Assembly: GCF_016464705.1 (NCBI RefSeq)
Contig: NZ_JAEHOB010000003.1
Location: 459,599 to 523,598 of the forward strand
Origin: Qaidamihabitans albus
GTDB taxonomy: Bacteria > Actinomycetota > Actinomycetes > Mycobacteriales > Pseudonocardiaceae
DNA: 64,000 nucleotides
Reading direction: 5' to 3'
Shown here: in pieces, positions 1 through 9,542 of the stretch
How positions within the stretch are numbered: the first letter of the stretch is position 1
Layout: every line of letters starts with the position of its first letter
Notes under the pieces: generated by a model
The model's input: only the letters and a program-made list of their open reading frames with translations
The model's database searches: none
What the model was told of the DNA's origin: nothing
Made by a program: the position numbers and the translations under genes

Positions 1-880
1 CGCCTCCGCGACCGCGGGCACCGACCGTTCGGACACGCTGCTGTTCGCCGGCTTCGGGCTCCTCATGGTCGGCCTGCTGTTCAAGGGCTCGGTCGGCCCG
101 TTCCACACCTGGACGCCGGACGTGTACCAGGGCGCGCCGACCCCGATCACCGCGTTCATGGCGGCATGCACGAAGGTCGCCGCGTTCGGCGGCATTCTGC
201 GGGTGCTGACGGTCGCCTTCGAGTCGACGAGCTGGGAGTGGCGCGGCGTGCTGTGGGCCGTCGCGATCATCTCGATGGCCATCGGTGCGGTGCTCGGCCT
301 GACGCAGACCGACGTCAAGCGGATGATCGCCTACTCCTCGATCGCCCATGCCGGCTTCCTGCTGATCGGCGCGATGGCGCTGACCGAGGAGGGCCTTTCG
401 AGCACGATGTTCTACCTGCTCGCCTACGGTTTCACCACGATCGCGGCGTTCGGCGTGGTCTCGCTGGTCCGGGACGCCTCCGGCGAGGCGACGCATCTGT
501 CCGCCTGGGCGGGCCTGGCGAAGCGCTCGCCGCTGCTGGCGGCCGTGTTCACGTTCCTGCTGCTCGCGCTCGCCGGGATCCCGGCGACCAGTGGTTTCGT
601 CGGCAAGTTCGCGGTGTTCTCGGCGGCGCTGTCCGACGGCATGGCGCCGCTCGTGGTGATCGCGCTCGTTTTCAGCGCGGTCGCGGCGTTCTTCTACCTG
701 CGGGTGGTCGTGCTGATGTACTTCTCCGAGCCCGCACCCGAGGGGCCGACGGTGAGCGTCCCCGGGGCGTTCACCACGGCGGCGATCACCCTCGGTGTGG
801 TGGTCACCCTGCTGCTCGGCCTGGCCCCGGCGTTCGCTCTCGACTGGGCGAGCGCGGGCAGCTTCGCGATGCCCTCCTGA
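1..880 (+). CDS. nuoN: NADH-quinone oxidoreductase subunit N, 5' truncated
   Basis: This is the C-terminal part of the NuoN membrane subunit of respiratory complex I, one of the antiporter-like proton-pumping subunits that couple NADH oxidation to menaquinone reduction. The frame is open from base 2, so the start lies before the window. About 292 residues are visible and consist of successive hydrophobic helices. The family-typical helix with the conserved lysine is seen in the segment TQTDVKRMIAYSSIAHAGF, and another in SGFVGKF. The gene ends with TGA at 878-880, just before a 46-bp palindrome. nuoN is normally the last gene of the nuo operon, and the following quinone-tail prenyl synthase fits that. 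Identification is by family resemblance. Confidence 0.94.
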   Translation, partial: ASATAGTDRSDTLLFAGFGLLMVGLLFKGSVGPFHTWTPDVYQGAPTPITAFMAACTKVAAFGGILRVLTVAFESTSWEWRGVLWAVAIISMAIGAVLGLTQTDVKRMIAYSSIAHAGFLLIGAMALTEEGLSSTMFYLLAYGFTTIAAFGVVSLVRDASGEATHLSAWAGLAKRSPLLAAVFTFLLLALAGIPATSGFVGKFAVFSAALSDGMAPLVVIALVFSAVAAFFYLRVVVLMYFSEPAPEGPTVSVPGAFTTAAITLGVVVTLLLGLAPAFALDWASAGSFAMPS

Positions 881-890
881 GCCCGGCGCC

Positions 891-936
891 CTCGTGAGTG
901 GCTACACGAGTTAGAACGCGCGTAGCCACTCACGAG
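891..936. repeat. 46-bp palindrome, copy 1
   Basis: Long inverted repeat with 18-bp arms (891-908 and 919-936, one mismatch) beginning CTCGTGAGTG and ending CACTCACGAG, around the core ACGAGTTAGAACG. It lies 10 bp after the nuoN stop and before the next plus-strand gene. It is the first of seven copies of identical 46-bp length in this window. RNA from either strand would fold into a strong hairpin, so a transcription terminator or mRNA 3'-end stabiliser is likely. There is no clear U-tract. Confidence 0.9.
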
Positions 937-1053
937 GCCGGGGGGGTGTCGCGTTCGTCACGTAAGCGCTTGACCAGCGGGTCGTCGGGGTCGACGGCCC
1001 TGGCATTAGGCTGATGGGGACCGTGACCCCAGTGCCGAGAGGGCGGAGCCGAC

Positions 1054-2073
1054 GTGTCAGTGCGTGAAGGCACCATGGATGAGTTGCGCGCTGCAGTCGG
1101 CCTGCAGATAGCCGACGAGCAGCTACTGCGCACGCTCGCCAGTGGCCTGAACGAGGTCGAGGACATCCTGCGTGATGTCGTGCGCAGTGACGTGCAGGCG
1201 GTCAACGAGGCGGCGACCCACCTGGTCGAGGCCGGGGGCAAACGCTTTCGTCCGCTGTTCACCCTGCTGGCCTCCCAGTTCGGCGACGGCGGCCGCGCGG
1301 CGGTGGTGACGGCCGCGGCATCGGTCGAGCTGGTGCATCTCGCGACGCTCTACCACGACGACGTGATGGACGAGGCGACGATGCGCCGGGGAGCACAGAG
1401 CGTGAACGCCCGCTGGGACAACACGATCGCGATCCTCACCGGCGACTTCCTGTTCGCGCACGCCTCCAGGCTGGTGGCCGACCTCGGCACGGACGCCGCA
1501 CGGATCATCGCCGAGACCTTCGGTGAGCTGGTGACCGGGCAGATGCGGGAGACCGTCGGCCCCGGCGCAGGGGAGGACCCGGTCGAGCACTACCTCTCGG
1601 TGATCGCGCAGAAGACCGGGTCGCTCATCGCCACCGCGGGCCGCTTCGGCGGCATGCTCTCCGGCGCGAAACCCGAGCACGTCGAGGCCCTGTGCCGCTT
1701 CGGCGAGATCATCGGTGCGGCCTTCCAGATCTCCGACGACGTCATCGATATCGCCTCGCCTTCCGACGAGTCGGGCAAGTCGCAGGGCACCGACCTGCGC
1801 GAGGGTGTGCGCACCCTGCCGATGCTCTACGAGCTGTCGGCCGACCGGCCCGACCCGCGGCTGGCCGAGCTGCTGGCTGGCCCGCTCACCGACGACGAGC
1901 TGGTAGCCGAGGCCCTCGGCCTGCTGCGCAAGTCGAGCGGACTCGAACGCGCGCGCGTCACCCTTTCCGACTACGCTCAGCGCGCGAGGACGGAGCTGGC
2001 GTCGCTTGCGCCATCACCGGCGCGGGACGCCTGCGAGTCGGTCGCCGACTACCTCGTCGCACGGACCTACTGA
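1054..2073 (+). CDS. Polyprenyl diphosphate synthase (long-chain)
   Basis: This trans-isoprenyl diphosphate synthase condenses isopentenyl diphosphate onto an allylic primer and probably makes the side chain of menaquinone. Both aspartate-rich motifs are present: DDVMD at residues 102-106 (first, with flanking LYHD) and DDVID at 228-232 (second). The GGKRFRP motif for IPP binding is near residue 60. At 339 residues it has normal family length. The GTG start at 1054 has a purine-rich GGGCGGAG upstream; an ATG at 1075 is an alternative. Lying directly after nuoN, it probably supplies the quinone that complex I reduces. Chain length cannot be read safely from the sequence. Confidence 0.9.
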   Translation: MSVREGTMDELRAAVGLQIADEQLLRTLASGLNEVEDILRDVVRSDVQAVNEAATHLVEAGGKRFRPLFTLLASQFGDGGRAAVVTAAASVELVHLATLYHDDVMDEATMRRGAQSVNARWDNTIAILTGDFLFAHASRLVADLGTDAARIIAETFGELVTGQMRETVGPGAGEDPVEHYLSVIAQKTGSLIATAGRFGGMLSGAKPEHVEALCRFGEIIGAAFQISDDVIDIASPSDESGKSQGTDLREGVRTLPMLYELSADRPDPRLAELLAGPLTDDELVAEALGLLRKSSGLERARVTLSDYAQRARTELASLAPSPARDACESVADYLVARTY

Positions 2074-2089
2074 GGAGGACAGCGCGGGT

Positions 2090-3265
2090 ATGTCCATTTT
2101 CGGGCAGGTTTGGCTGTTCAGTGCGGCCGCGTTCGTGCTCGGCGCGCTGCTCGCCTGGCTGTTCCTGGTACTGCCGGCGCGCAGCCGCATCCGGGACCTC
2201 GAACGCAGGCTGGAGACGGCCCGCGAGTCCGCGGCCGCCGCCCAGCGCCGCGAGTCGGCGGGGAACGCCCGCCCGGCCGAGGAGGATGGGGAGCCGTTCG
2301 CGCCGGTGCCGTCCACCAGGCAGTTCGTGCCCGCGGCGGAGCAGGATGACGAGTTCGCGCAGGCGGAGCCGACGGAGCGGCTCGCCCCGGCACCCGGCTG
2401 GCACGAACAGAACAGCCTTGAGGGCTACGAACACCGGCCCGCCCACGATGCCGATTCCTCGGCCGCCTCCGACGTGACGTCCGTGCTCGACGCAGCCGAC
2501 CGCGAGTACGAGGACCAGGGCTACGACGGCCAGGGCTACGAGGACCAGGGCGAGGGCCTGGACCACGAGGAAACCGGGTACGACGAGCCCCGCCACGACG
2601 AGCCCCGCCACGAGGAGCCCCGGTACGGGGAGTACGAGACCTACGGGGAGGAGCCGGCCCCCGCGCCGCAGCCCGAGCCGGAGCGGAGGCCGGCGAGTCT
2701 CTTCGAGCCCGCCCAGTACGAGCCCGCGCCGGACGAGCACCCGCGATACGAGCAGGAGCCGATGGAGCCCGAGACCACCGAGCAACCTCCCGCGTACGCC
2801 TTCGGCGGGGGTCCCGGTGCGGACGGGGAGCCGGACGAGCCCGCCGTGGAGCAGACGCAGTTGCTGCCCAAACGGCAGCCACGCCAGTCACCGAGGGGCG
2901 GCTTCGACCCACCGCAGCCGATCCGGCCGTCGATGCGGGCCGTCACCCGCCGCGAACCCGAGGACGCCGACGTGCACAGCGGCTCGCTGTTCGAGCCGGC
3001 GAACGGCAGCGAGCCCGCCGAGGCCCCGCCCGCACGGGATCACGGGGCCTACGGCTCCGATCTTCCGCCGGGCCCGTTCGGCCCCGGTTCGGCGATGCCG
3101 CAGCCGGGCGGCGGCAGGCCCTCGGAGGAGTACACGGTCAAGGCCAGTGTCACGGCGCTGCGCTACTGCACCGAGGAGTCGGCCCAGTTCCCGAACATGG
3201 TCGCCGAGGTCTGGTTCCGCACACCGGCCGACGCCGAGCGTGTCGGCTTCCGCCCGCTGGCCTGA
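2090..3265 (+). CDS. Membrane-anchored acidic protein with sunset-like C-terminus
   Basis: Unnamed 391-residue protein. Residues 3-25 form one transmembrane helix followed by a basic stop-transfer (PARSRIRDLERR), then a short coiled-coil-like stretch. A long disordered region rich in Asp, Glu, Pro and Tyr follows, with near-repeats of DEPRHDEPRHEEPRYGEY around residues 165-182. The last 40 or so residues are folded and end AEVWFRTPADAERVGFRPLA, which resembles the sunset domain found at the C-terminus of ArfC-type channel accessory proteins. The ATG at 2090 is preferred because TGAGGAGGA precedes it; upstream in-frame codons overlap the prenyl synthase. The gap from that gene is 16 bp, so they are probably cotranscribed. 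Function unknown. Confidence 0.78.
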   Translation: MSIFGQVWLFSAAAFVLGALLAWLFLVLPARSRIRDLERRLETARESAAAAQRRESAGNARPAEEDGEPFAPVPSTRQFVPAAEQDDEFAQAEPTERLAPAPGWHEQNSLEGYEHRPAHDADSSAASDVTSVLDAADREYEDQGYDGQGYEDQGEGLDHEETGYDEPRHDEPRHEEPRYGEYETYGEEPAPAPQPEPERRPASLFEPAQYEPAPDEHPRYEQEPMEPETTEQPPAYAFGGGPGADGEPDEPAVEQTQLLPKRQPRQSPRGGFDPPQPIRPSMRAVTRREPEDADVHSGSLFEPANGSEPAEAPPARDHGAYGSDLPPGPFGPGSAMPQPGGGRPSEEYTVKASVTALRYCTEESAQFPNMVAEVWFRTPADAERVGFRPLA

Positions 3266-3296
3266 GGCCGTCCGGGAAAACGCGCGGCCGCTCCGG

Positions 3297-4357
<1,061 letters not shown>

Positions 4358-4361
<4 letters not shown>

Positions 4362-4477
4362 GATGTCGCCTCCGCGGGGAGGAGTACGTCGGCGGGCATG
4401 TTTTCCGCCTCCGCGGGAGTGAGTACGTCGGCGGGCATGTTTTCCGCCTCCGCGGGAGTGAGTACGTCGGCGGTCAC
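4358..4477 (-). CDS. 39-aa repeat ORF coupled between korA and korB
   Basis: This short reading frame was found by inspecting the korA-korB junction. Its GTG start (4477-4475) overlaps the korA TGA as GTGA, and its TGA (4360-4358) overlaps the korB ATG as ATGA, so ribosomes could pass through all three frames. It encodes 39 residues made of a 13-residue unit PADVLTPAEAENM: one near-complete copy (13 of 14 N-terminal residues), one full copy and one partial copy ending PADVLLPAEATS. In most genomes I know of, korA and korB abut directly. The ORF may be a translated linker, a coupling device, or an accidental product of repeat expansion. No family is recognised. Confidence 0.55.
4368..4477. repeat. 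39-bp tandem repeat, 2.8 copies
   Basis: Direct repeat with a 39-bp period. Copies begin at 4368, 4407 and 4446, each with GCCTCCGCGGGG or GCCTCCGCGGGA. The second and third copies are nearly identical, the first differs at a few positions, and the third is cut at the korA stop. The period is a multiple of three, so expansion or contraction keeps the small ORF in frame and its overlaps intact. The unit also repeats purine-rich CCCGCGGAGGCGG on the minus strand, which could act as serial ribosome-binding sequence before korB. Confidence 0.92.
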
Positions 4478-6393
4478 AGTGTGGCCTCCTTGCGGGCAGC
4501 CGTGATGGTGTCGGTGAAGACGCCCTCGAGCTCTTCGGCCTTGAAGGGGAGCCCGGCGACCTTGGTGTAGGACTGAACGTCGATGAGGTACTTGGCGCGC
4601 AGCAGCATGGCGAGCTGGCCCATGTTCATCTCCGGCACCACCACGGTGTCGTAGGCGCGCAGCAGGTCGCCGAGGTTGCCCGGCAGCGGGTTGAGGTGAC
4701 GCAGGTGCGCCTGCGCGATCGGTAGCCCGTTCTTGCGGACCCGGCGGCACGCGGCGCCGATCGGGCCGAAGCTGGAACCCCAGCCCAGTGCTAGCACGCG
4801 GGCCTTGCCCCCGCTGGGGTCGTCCACGGTCACGTCCGGCACGTCGATGCCGTCGATCTTGGCCTGCCGGATGCGGACCATGGCCTCGTGGTTGTCCGGG
4901 TCGTAGGAGATGCTGCCCTTGCCGTCCTGTTTCTCCAGGCCGCCGATGCGGTGCTGCAGGCCGGGGGTGCCGGGCACCGCCCACTCGCGGGCCAGGGTCT
5001 CCGGGTCGCGCACGTAGGGCCAGAACTCGCCGGAGCCGTCGGTGGCGTTGGGCTCGGAGGCGAACGTGACCCGCAGGTCGGGCAGGTCCTCGACGTCCGG
5101 GATCAGCCACGGCTCCGAGCCGTTGGCCACCGCGCCGTCGGAGAGCAGCAGCACCGGGGTGCGGTAGGTGAGCGCGATGCGAGTGGCCTCGAGTGCGATG
5201 TCGAAGCAGTCCGCAGGCGTGCACGGCGCCACGATGGGCACCGGCGACTCGCCGTTGCGGCCGAACATCGCCTGCAGCAGGTCGGCCTGCTCGGTCTTGG
5301 TCGGCAGCCCGGTGGACGGGCCGCCGCGCTGCACGTCGATCACGACCAGCGGCAGCTCGGTCATCACGCCGAGCCCGATCGTCTCGCTCTTCAGCGCCAC
5401 CCCCGGCCCGGAGGTCGAGGTGATGCCCAGCGCGCCGCCGTAGCTGGCGCCCAGCGCGGCTCCGATCCCGGCGATCTCGTCCTCGGCCTGGAAGGTGGTG
5501 ATGCCGAAGTTCTTGTGCTTGGACAGCTCGTGCAGGACGTCGGAGGCCGGGGTGATCGGGTAGGTGCCGAGCAGGATCGGCAGCCCGGACCGTTGCCCGG
5601 CGGCCACGATCCCGTAGGCCAGCGCGGTGTTGCCGGTGATCTGCCGGTAGGTGCCGGGCGCAAGCTTGGCGGGCGCGACCTCGAAGGTCGTGGCGAAGGA
5701 CTCGGTGGTCTCGCCGTAGTACCAGCCCGCGCGAAACGCCAGCAGGTTCGCCTCGGCGATGTCCGGCTTCTTCGCGAACTTCTCCTGCAGGAACCGCTCG
5801 GTGCCCTCGGTGGGCCGGTGATACATCCACGACAGCAGGCCGAGCGCGAACATGTTCTTGCACCGCTCGGCGTCCTTCTTGCCCAGGCCCGTCTCCGCCA
5901 GCGCGCCCTGTGTCAGCGTCGACATCGCCACCCGGTGCACCTCGAACGCCGACAGCGAGTCGTCCTCGAGCGGGTCGCTGTCGTAGCCGACCTTCGAGAG
6001 GTTGCGCTTGTTGAACTCGTCGATGTTGACGATGATCGTTCCGCCCCGCGGGACATCGGCCAGGTTCGCCTTCAGCGCCGCCGGGTTCATCGCCACGAGC
6101 ACGTCCGGGCGGTCGCCCGGCGTGAGAATGTCGTAGTCGGCGAAATGCACCTGAAACGAGGAGACGCCCGGGATCGTGCCCTGCGGCGCGCGGATCTCCG
6201 CCGGGAAGTTCGGCAGGGTCGCCAGGTCGTTGCCGAAGGCCGCCGCCTCCGAGGTGAACCGGTCACCCGTCAGCTGCATGCCGTCGCCCGAGTCACCCGC
6301 GAAACGGATCACGACCCGATCCAGCCGGCTGATCTCCGTCGGGCGTGTCGCCGACAGCGGCTCGGTGCCAGTTCCGTTCGGACTCGTGCTCAT
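4474..6393 (-). CDS. korA: 2-oxoacid:ferredoxin oxidoreductase, alpha subunit
   Basis: KorA is the fused gamma-alpha subunit pairing with KorB. The N-terminal gamma domain begins with VIRFAGDSGDGMQLTGDRF near residues 28-46, the usual signature. The alpha (pyrimidine-binding) domain starts near residue 230 with TGNTALAYG and contains the substrate region PITPASDVLHEL and the SGPGVALKSE loop. Length 639 residues is normal. The ATG at 6393 is preceded by GAGAGGGA. Known korAB enzymes in actinobacteria sustain the TCA cycle through ferredoxin and work together with respiratory quinone pools. The gene is first in its operon; about 147 bp separates it from the enoyl-CoA hydratase gene. Confidence 0.95.
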   Translation of the reverse strand: MSTSPNGTGTEPLSATRPTEISRLDRVVIRFAGDSGDGMQLTGDRFTSEAAAFGNDLATLPNFPAEIRAPQGTIPGVSSFQVHFADYDILTPGDRPDVLVAMNPAALKANLADVPRGGTIIVNIDEFNKRNLSKVGYDSDPLEDDSLSAFEVHRVAMSTLTQGALAETGLGKKDAERCKNMFALGLLSWMYHRPTEGTERFLQEKFAKKPDIAEANLLAFRAGWYYGETTESFATTFEVAPAKLAPGTYRQITGNTALAYGIVAAGQRSGLPILLGTYPITPASDVLHELSKHKNFGITTFQAEDEIAGIGAALGASYGGALGITSTSGPGVALKSETIGLGVMTELPLVVIDVQRGGPSTGLPTKTEQADLLQAMFGRNGESPVPIVAPCTPADCFDIALEATRIALTYRTPVLLLSDGAVANGSEPWLIPDVEDLPDLRVTFASEPNATDGSGEFWPYVRDPETLAREWAVPGTPGLQHRIGGLEKQDGKGSISYDPDNHEAMVRIRQAKIDGIDVPDVTVDDPSGGKARVLALGWGSSFGPIGAACRRVRKNGLPIAQAHLRHLNPLPGNLGDLLRAYDTVVVPEMNMGQLAMLLRAKYLIDVQSYTKVAGLPFKAEELEGVFTDTITAARKEATL

Positions 6394-6540
6394 GAGCCAG
6401 CGGATCCCTCTCTCCCGACTTGGCGCTCGCGACGCCGTAATACTTCGAGATTACTTGTTGTTTTCGACGGCCGTACGGGGGTGTGATCCGGCTTACCTGT
6501 GACCAGCGGTAACAACGCTCTGCCTTCTCAGTCTCTGGGA

Positions 6541-7311
6541 TCATCGGCCGGCGATCCGGGAACGTAACGCTTCCAGCCGGGCCGCGAATTCCGGTGACTC
6601 GAGTGACGTGACCTGAGGGCTGAGCTCGGCTTCGACGGCGGCCGCGTGGTCGTCGAGGTCCCGCGTGTGGCGCATCGTCCGCTTGGCGGTGACCAGCAGT
6701 TCGCGCGGCGCCTCGACGGCGGGGCGGGCCAGTGCACTGGCGGCGTCGAGCAACTGCTCGTGCCCGCCCTCCACCGTGCGCAGGACGAGCCCGGCGCGGG
6801 TGGCGGCCTCCGCGTCGAGGACCTCGCCGAACAGGGTCATCGCGGTGGCCTGCTGCGTGCCGACGGCGCGCTGCGCCATCCAGGTCATCCCGCCACCCGG
6901 ATGCAGGCCGAGTTGCAGGAACCGCGCGTCGAAGCGGGCCCTGGGCCCGGCCAGCCGGAGATCCGCGGCGAGCGCCAGGTTCAGCCCGGCGCCCACCGCG
7001 GCGCCACCGACCGCAGCGATGGTCGGCAGCGCGCACCTGGCGACGGCGAGGAAACCGGCGTAGATCTCGCGAAGGCCGTCCTCGGCGGCCTCGCCGAGCG
7101 CGGACAGGTCGGCGCCCGCGCAGAAGGCCGGTGGCGTGCCGGTGACGATCACGGCGTGCACGTTCTCGTCCCGCTCGGCGGCGCTGACCGCCTTGACCAG
7201 CTCGCGGGACAGGTCGAGCGTGAGCGCGTTGCGGGTGTCCGGGGCGTCCACCGTGATGACGGCCAGCCCGTCGGTGTGCTCGGCGAGAATCCGTTCGGTC
7301 ATATCCGGCAT
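6541..7311 (-). CDS. Enoyl-CoA hydratase/isomerase family protein
   Basis: Crotonase-fold protein of 256 residues. The two oxyanion-hole segments are visible: AFCAGADLSAL near residues 61-71 and GGAAVGAGLNLALAADLRL near 100-118. The family hydrates or isomerises acyl-CoA esters in fatty-acid or related degradation. The region where hydratases carry the second catalytic glutamate reads LGLHPGGGMTW rather than the common GLxPExG, so the reaction may not be classic hydration; isomerase or dehydratase activity is possible. Start at 7311, with an alternative ATG at 7302. It is same-strand with, and 57 bp downstream of, the AsnC-type regulator gene. Substrate unknown. Confidence 0.88.
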   Translation of the reverse strand: MPDMTERILAEHTDGLAVITVDAPDTRNALTLDLSRELVKAVSAAERDENVHAVIVTGTPPAFCAGADLSALGEAAEDGLREIYAGFLAVARCALPTIAAVGGAAVGAGLNLALAADLRLAGPRARFDARFLQLGLHPGGGMTWMAQRAVGTQQATAMTLFGEVLDAEAATRAGLVLRTVEGGHEQLLDAASALARPAVEAPRELLVTAKRTMRHTRDLDDHAAAVEAELSPQVTSLESPEFAARLEALRSRIAGR

Positions 7312-7368
7312 GGTCCCAGTCTCGGGCGAACCGGGCTTCTGCCCGCGTGCGCTGGGCGGCCGGGATCG

Positions 7369-7815
7369 TCACTGCTGCGGGTTCGGCGGGCGTTCGAGCA
7401 GCCTGGACAGCACGACGGTGGACTCGGTGCGGTCCACGATCTCCAGTCCCCGGAGGCGTTCCAGCGCGCTTTCCAGGTGGTGGATGTCGGCGGCGCGCAG
7501 GTGCACGATCGCATCGGCGGCGCCGGAAACGGTGTAGGCGGCGACCACTTCGGGCAGCGGCTCGAGGCGCGCCCGGATGCGGGCAGGCGAGATGTTGCCC
7601 CTGCAGTGCACCTCGACGAAGGCCTCGGTGCCCCAGCCAAGCGCCTCCGGGTCGACGACGGCCGTGAAGCCGCGCAGCACACCCGAGTCGAGCAGCCGGT
7701 CGACGCGGCGTTTGACCGCGGGCGCGGAAAGGCCCACCACCTTTCCGATCTCCGCGAAGCTCGACCTCGCGTTGGCGACCAGGCACGAAACGATCCGCTG
7801 ATCCAAGGTATTCAC
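7369..7815 (-). CDS. Lrp/AsnC family transcriptional regulator
   Basis: 148-residue regulator. An N-terminal helix-turn-helix (LDQRIVSCLVANARSSFAEIGKVVGLSAPAVKRRVDRL, about residues 4-42) is followed by the RAM ligand-binding domain with the typical VVAAYTVSGAADAIVHL strand-loop. It is divergent from the dimethylargininase gene, and in other actinobacteria an AsnC regulator beside this enzyme is a known arrangement, so it probably senses an amino acid and controls ddaH and itself. GTG at 7815 is chosen over TTG at 7821 because the family usually begins directly with the L-D-x-x-I motif. Confidence 0.9.
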   Translation of the reverse strand: MNTLDQRIVSCLVANARSSFAEIGKVVGLSAPAVKRRVDRLLDSGVLRGFTAVVDPEALGWGTEAFVEVHCRGNISPARIRARLEPLPEVVAAYTVSGAADAIVHLRAADIHHLESALERLRGLEIVDRTESTVVLSRLLERPPNPQQ

Positions 7816-7839
7816 ACGCAACGTTTAGCACACCTGTGC

Positions 7840-7857
7840 GCAATCTCCGTTGATTGC
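7840..7857. promoter_or_regulatory. Probable AsnC-type operator
   Basis: Inverted repeat GCAATC-6 bp-GATTGC in the short AT-richer divergent gap between the AsnC regulator and ddaH. Lrp/AsnC proteins bind such imperfect dyads next to their own gene. The site lies about 30 bp from each start, so it could control both. Assignment rests on position and symmetry only. Confidence 0.5.
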
Positions 7858-7888
7858 TTGCACTATGCCATGCCCATACATTCGAAGT

Positions 7889-8737
7889 ATGATGGTCGCT
7901 GCTTCCCTGCCCGCGCGCGTGCCCACGCCACGCCACTATCTGATGTGCGCGCCCCGGTACTTCGCGGTCGAGTACGCGATCAACCCGTGGATGGACCCGA
8001 GCCTGCCGGTCGACACCGACCGGGCGCTGGCGCAGTGGACCGCGCTGCGCGACGCCTACCTGCGCTTCGGGCACGAGGTCGACGAGGTTCCGCCCCAGCG
8101 CGGTCTGCCGGACATGGTCTTCGCCGCGAACTCGGCGACGGTGATCGACGGGCGGGTGCTCGGCGCGCGCTTCCGGGCCCCCGAGCGGGCGGCCGAGGCG
8201 GAGCACTTCCGTCGCTGGTTCGTCGAGAACGGCTACCGCGAGGTCACCATGCCGACGAAGATCAACGAGGCGGAGGGCGACTTCGCGTGGACCGGGCGGG
8301 TGCTGCTCGCCGGCTCGGGTTTCCGCACCGATCCCGACGCGCACGCGGAGGCGCAGGAGGCGCTCGGCGTGCCGGTCGTGTCGCTCCGGCTGACGGACCC
8401 GCGCTACTACCATCTCGACACCGCGCTGTTCGTGCTCGCCGAGGCGACCGACTCGGCGCCGGCACAGGTCGTGTACTACCCGCAAGCGTTCTCGGCCGGG
8501 TCTCGCCGGGTGCTCGAGCGGATGTTCCCCGAGGCGGTCCTGGCCACCGAGGCCGACGCGGCGAGTTTCGGCTGCAACGGCGTCTCCGACGGGCACAACG
8601 TGGTCCTGCCGCTGGAGGCGACCGGGCTCGCCGACCGCCTCGCCGAGCGCGGCTACGAGCCGCTGCTGCTCGACATCTCCGAGCTCCGCAAGGCCGGTGG
8701 CGGCCCGAAGTGCTGCACCCTGGAGATCCGCAAGTAG
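7889..8737 (+). CDS. ddaH: Dimethylargininase (DDAH)-like amidinohydrolase
   Basis: Pentein-fold hydrolase of 282 residues that cleaves N-omega,N-omega-dimethylarginine (or a related guanidine such as arginine) to citrulline plus amine. Visible features are the substrate loop MVFAANSATV near residue 75, the acidic EAEGDF segment near residue 128, the catalytic histidine in RYYHLDTALFVL near residue 175, and the catalytic cysteine at the C-terminus in GGGPKCCTLE (Cys275/276). Double ATGs at 7889 and 7892 follow GAAG; a longer frame from 7850 runs into the operator region. No ornithine aminotransferase gene is next to it, so the exact pathway is open. It is followed by a 46-bp palindrome. Confidence 0.88.
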   Translation: MMVAASLPARVPTPRHYLMCAPRYFAVEYAINPWMDPSLPVDTDRALAQWTALRDAYLRFGHEVDEVPPQRGLPDMVFAANSATVIDGRVLGARFRAPERAAEAEHFRRWFVENGYREVTMPTKINEAEGDFAWTGRVLLAGSGFRTDPDAHAEAQEALGVPVVSLRLTDPRYYHLDTALFVLAEATDSAPAQVVYYPQAFSAGSRRVLERMFPEAVLATEADAASFGCNGVSDGHNVVLPLEATGLADRLAERGYEPLLLDISELRKAGGGPKCCTLEIRK

Positions 8738-8739
8738 CC

Positions 8740-8785
8740 CTCGTGAGTGCCTACGCGAGTTAGAACTCGTCTGCACACTCACGAG
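8740..8785. repeat. 46-bp palindrome, copy 2
   Basis: Outer arms CTCGTGAGTG/CACTCACGAG and perfect inner dyad CGAGTTAGAACTCG; the middle bases differ between arms. It sits at the convergent junction of ddaH and the methyltransferase gene. The minus-strand TAA in its core is the methyltransferase stop codon. Probably a bidirectional terminator. Confidence 0.9.
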
Positions 8786-9449
8786 GCTGGGCGGGTTTGC
8801 GGGCCAGTAGGAAGCCCTGCGGCGAGTTCTCCGGGAACCTCGCGTCGTCGCCGTCGGGCTCGCGCACCAGGCGGGCGTGCTCGGCCAGCCCGGCTTCGCG
8901 CAACAGCTCGGCGACCTGGTCCGGCCGCCGCTGGTGGAAGTCGAGCGAGACCTCGTGACCGCCCGCTTCGGTGCGGTGCAGCGGCCCGTCGCCGATCTGG
9001 AACGCGAGCTGCACGTACCCGCCAGGGGCCAGCACCCGGTGAAATTCGCCGAAAACCCCGGGCAGCTGCTCCTCGGGTACGTGGATGATCGAGTACCAGG
9101 CCACGATGCCGCCGAGCGAACAGTCCTTCAGTTCCAGGGCCGTCATCGACCCGACGTCGAACCGCAGGTCCGGATACGTCCGGCGGGCCTGAACGACCAT
9201 CTGCGGCGACAGGTCGATGCCGGACACGGACACCCCGAGGCCGTGCAGGTGGGCGGCGATGCGGCCGGGACCGCAGCCGATGTCGGCGACCGGCCCGTTG
9301 CCCGCCGTCCGGACCAGCTCGGCGAAGCCACCGAGCACCGCCCGGTCCAGCGGCTTGGCGGCGAGCTCGTCGCGGAAGTACTCGGCGTAGTCGGCGGCCA
9401 GGGTGTCGTACGAGGTACGGGTGCGGGCCAGGAAGCCGGGTTCGATCAC
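8760..9449 (-). CDS. Class I SAM-dependent methyltransferase
   Basis: 229-residue methyltransferase of the Methyltransf_11/25 type. VADIGCGPGRIAAHL near residues 54-68 is the SAM-binding motif I, SGIDLSPQMV is motif II, and the LGGIVAWYSIIHVPEEQL segment matches motif IV/post-motif. The substrate cannot be told. The last six residues, RECADEF and stop, are encoded inside the 46-bp palindrome, so the repeat has become part of the coding sequence; a homologue would be expected to end near ARKPAQP. Start ATG at 9449. Confidence 0.85.
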   Translation of the reverse strand: MIEPGFLARTRTSYDTLAADYAEYFRDELAAKPLDRAVLGGFAELVRTAGNGPVADIGCGPGRIAAHLHGLGVSVSGIDLSPQMVVQARRTYPDLRFDVGSMTALELKDCSLGGIVAWYSIIHVPEEQLPGVFGEFHRVLAPGGYVQLAFQIGDGPLHRTEAGGHEVSLDFHQRRPDQVAELLREAGLAEHARLVREPDGDDARFPENSPQGFLLARKPAQPRECADEF

Positions 9450-9493
9450 GAGCGATCACCGTACTCGGCTGGCTTCGAGCGCCGCGGCCGTTT

Positions 9494-9542
9494 CCCCAAT
9501 GTGGCATCCGTTGCGTTCGACGCAACGAACGCCACATTGGGG
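9494..9542. repeat. 49-bp palindrome, type B
   Basis: Arms 9494-9516 and 9520-9542 are 23 bp with two mismatches around a 3-nt TCG loop. The outer arm is CCCCAATGTGGC and the inner arm CGTTGCGT. It is unrelated in sequence to the 46-bp family, and I see no second copy here. It lies upstream of the minus-strand methyltransferase, at the edge of the lower-GC patch. It could be a terminator for minus-strand transcription, a protein-binding dyad or a mobile palindromic unit. Confidence 0.85.
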
